Origin: Akkermansiaceae bacterium
GTDB taxonomy: Bacteria; Verrucomicrobiota; Verrucomicrobiia; Verrucomicrobiales; Akkermansiaceae
DNA length: 64,000 nucleotides
Assembly: GCA_903919975.1 (NCBI GenBank)
Contig: CAIXKE010000014.1
Location: 164,217-228,216, forward strand
Reading direction: 5' to 3'
Below the pieces are notes generated by a model. The model searched no databases. It had not been told where the DNA came from and worked only from the letters and a program-made list of their open reading frames with translations. This document shows positions 63,543 through 64,000 of this stretch, in pieces (position 1 is the first letter of the stretch; each line of letters starts with the position of its first letter). Made by a program: the position numbers and the translations under genes.

Positions 63543-64000
63543 TGGCAATCGGAAGACCGCGATGTCACCATCTCCCGCGCTGCCGGATCGCTGACGTTTC
63601 CCGCAAACTTCATGCTCGTCGCCGCCATGAACCCCTGCCCTTGCGGGTTTTACGGGGACTCCAAACGCCAATGTCGCTGCTCGTCGCGGCAGATCGAAAA
63701 CTACCGTCAACGCATTTCGGGGCCGTTGTTGGACCGGATTGATTTGCATGTCGAGGTGCCATTGGTGGATTTCCGGGACTTATCCTCGAATACGGCCACC
63801 GGAGACAAGTCCGAGACGATCCGCGAGCGCGTCGTGCAAGCCCGCAAAATCCAGGACGAGCGTTTTCGAAAATCTGGGAACGCCACCAACTCGGCGATGA
63901 ACCCGCGCCAAATGAAAATCCACTGCCAAATCGACGCCGAAGGCACCGGCTACCTCGAACACGCGATGGAGGAAATGAACTTCTCCGCCCGCGCCCATGA
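63543..64000 (+). CDS. comM: ComM/YifB-type Mg-chelatase-like AAA+ protein, truncated at both ends
   Basis: Reads EDRDVTISRAAGSLTFPANF, then MLVAAMNPCPCGFYGDSKRQ with the Cys-rich CRCSSRQIENYRQRISGPLL, LDRIDLHVEVP and SAMNPRQMKIHCQ. This is the ComM/YifB family from just before the second half of its AAA+ domain to the window edge. The first ~250 residues (with Walker A) are not found upstream; the frame before 63543 is open but not family-like. ComM helps branch migration in natural transformation and is a known integration hotspot, so the truncation may be an island junction. The 3' end lies outside the window. Confidence 0.8.

Noticed and set aside
1..64000. tRNA or rRNA genes as island boundaries
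   Set aside because: I looked for cloverleaf-type arms near the junctions and relics and found none that I could support by eye.

Overview
The window looks like an accessory region (a stack of defence and mobile modules) on the chromosome of a Gram-negative bacterium. Signal peptides and lipoboxes on small exported proteins support the Gram-negative reading. The mix of families (a zinc-finger protein of a type I remember beside insertion sequences, FHA/kinase proteins, large DISARM genes) suggests Verrucomicrobiota or a related PVC lineage; this is inference, and no rRNA or housekeeping gene in the window settles it. Most genes are moderately GC-rich. Several blocks (20.2-23.6, 34.6-36.1 and 42.8-44.5 kb) are clearly AT-richer, which suggests separate origins.

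Layout. 0-2.3 kb: the end of a repeat-containing protein and a DUF5131 (Gp37/Gp68-like) protein on the minus strand. 2.6-19.2 kb: a complete class 1 DISARM anti-phage operon (drmD, drmMI, drmA, drmB, drmC). Between drmMI and drmA it carries two extra genes, an SMC-like coiled-coil ATPase and an orphan HEPN/RES-type N-terminal domain protein. 19.5-24.5 kb: a zinc-finger gene and a decayed IS21 istA bracket an AT-rich three-gene module: a DNA-binding protein, a small protein and a 687-residue P-loop/GTPase-like protein. Its divergent promoter holds four copies of one operator-like motif. 24.7-25.3 kb: a run of strong hairpins resembling a HEARO/omega RNA without a nuclease gene. 25.5-32.3 kb: hypothetical and exported proteins, including an EEP-family nuclease/phosphatase, a putative molybdenum carrier and an HNH lipoprotein.

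32.6-42.2 kb: a tightly packed seven-gene operon, my best candidate for an undescribed system. It encodes a sigma-70-like factor, an FHA-Ser/Thr kinase, two paralogous large proteins of unknown function, a kinase-TPR protein, a small protein and a ClpA/ClpB-type AAA+ unfoldase. Downstream (42.2-44.8 kb) lies a partly decayed second copy: an intact third paralog flanked by kinase fragments, with single-base losses in homopolymers. 45-55.7 kb: a plasmid- or phage-like small-gene region with 144-bp direct repeats, an XRE regulator, a phosphoribosyltransferase, a RadC/JAB protein, an overlapping DUF3150-DUF1257-DUF2997-AAA+ cluster and a second AAA+ protein. 56-64 kb: a DUF4942 adenine methyltransferase whose 3' end is repeated 5.7 kb downstream, small lipoproteins, a 113-bp MITE with 10-bp target duplication, a soluble/membrane protein pair, relics of a serine recombinase, and a 5'-truncated comM (YifB) running off the right edge.

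Functionally the window reads as a defence island: one recognisable system (DISARM) plus at least three plausible uncharacterised modules (the GTPase-like module, the kinase-Clp operon and the soluble/membrane pair), held together by traces of several mobile elements.
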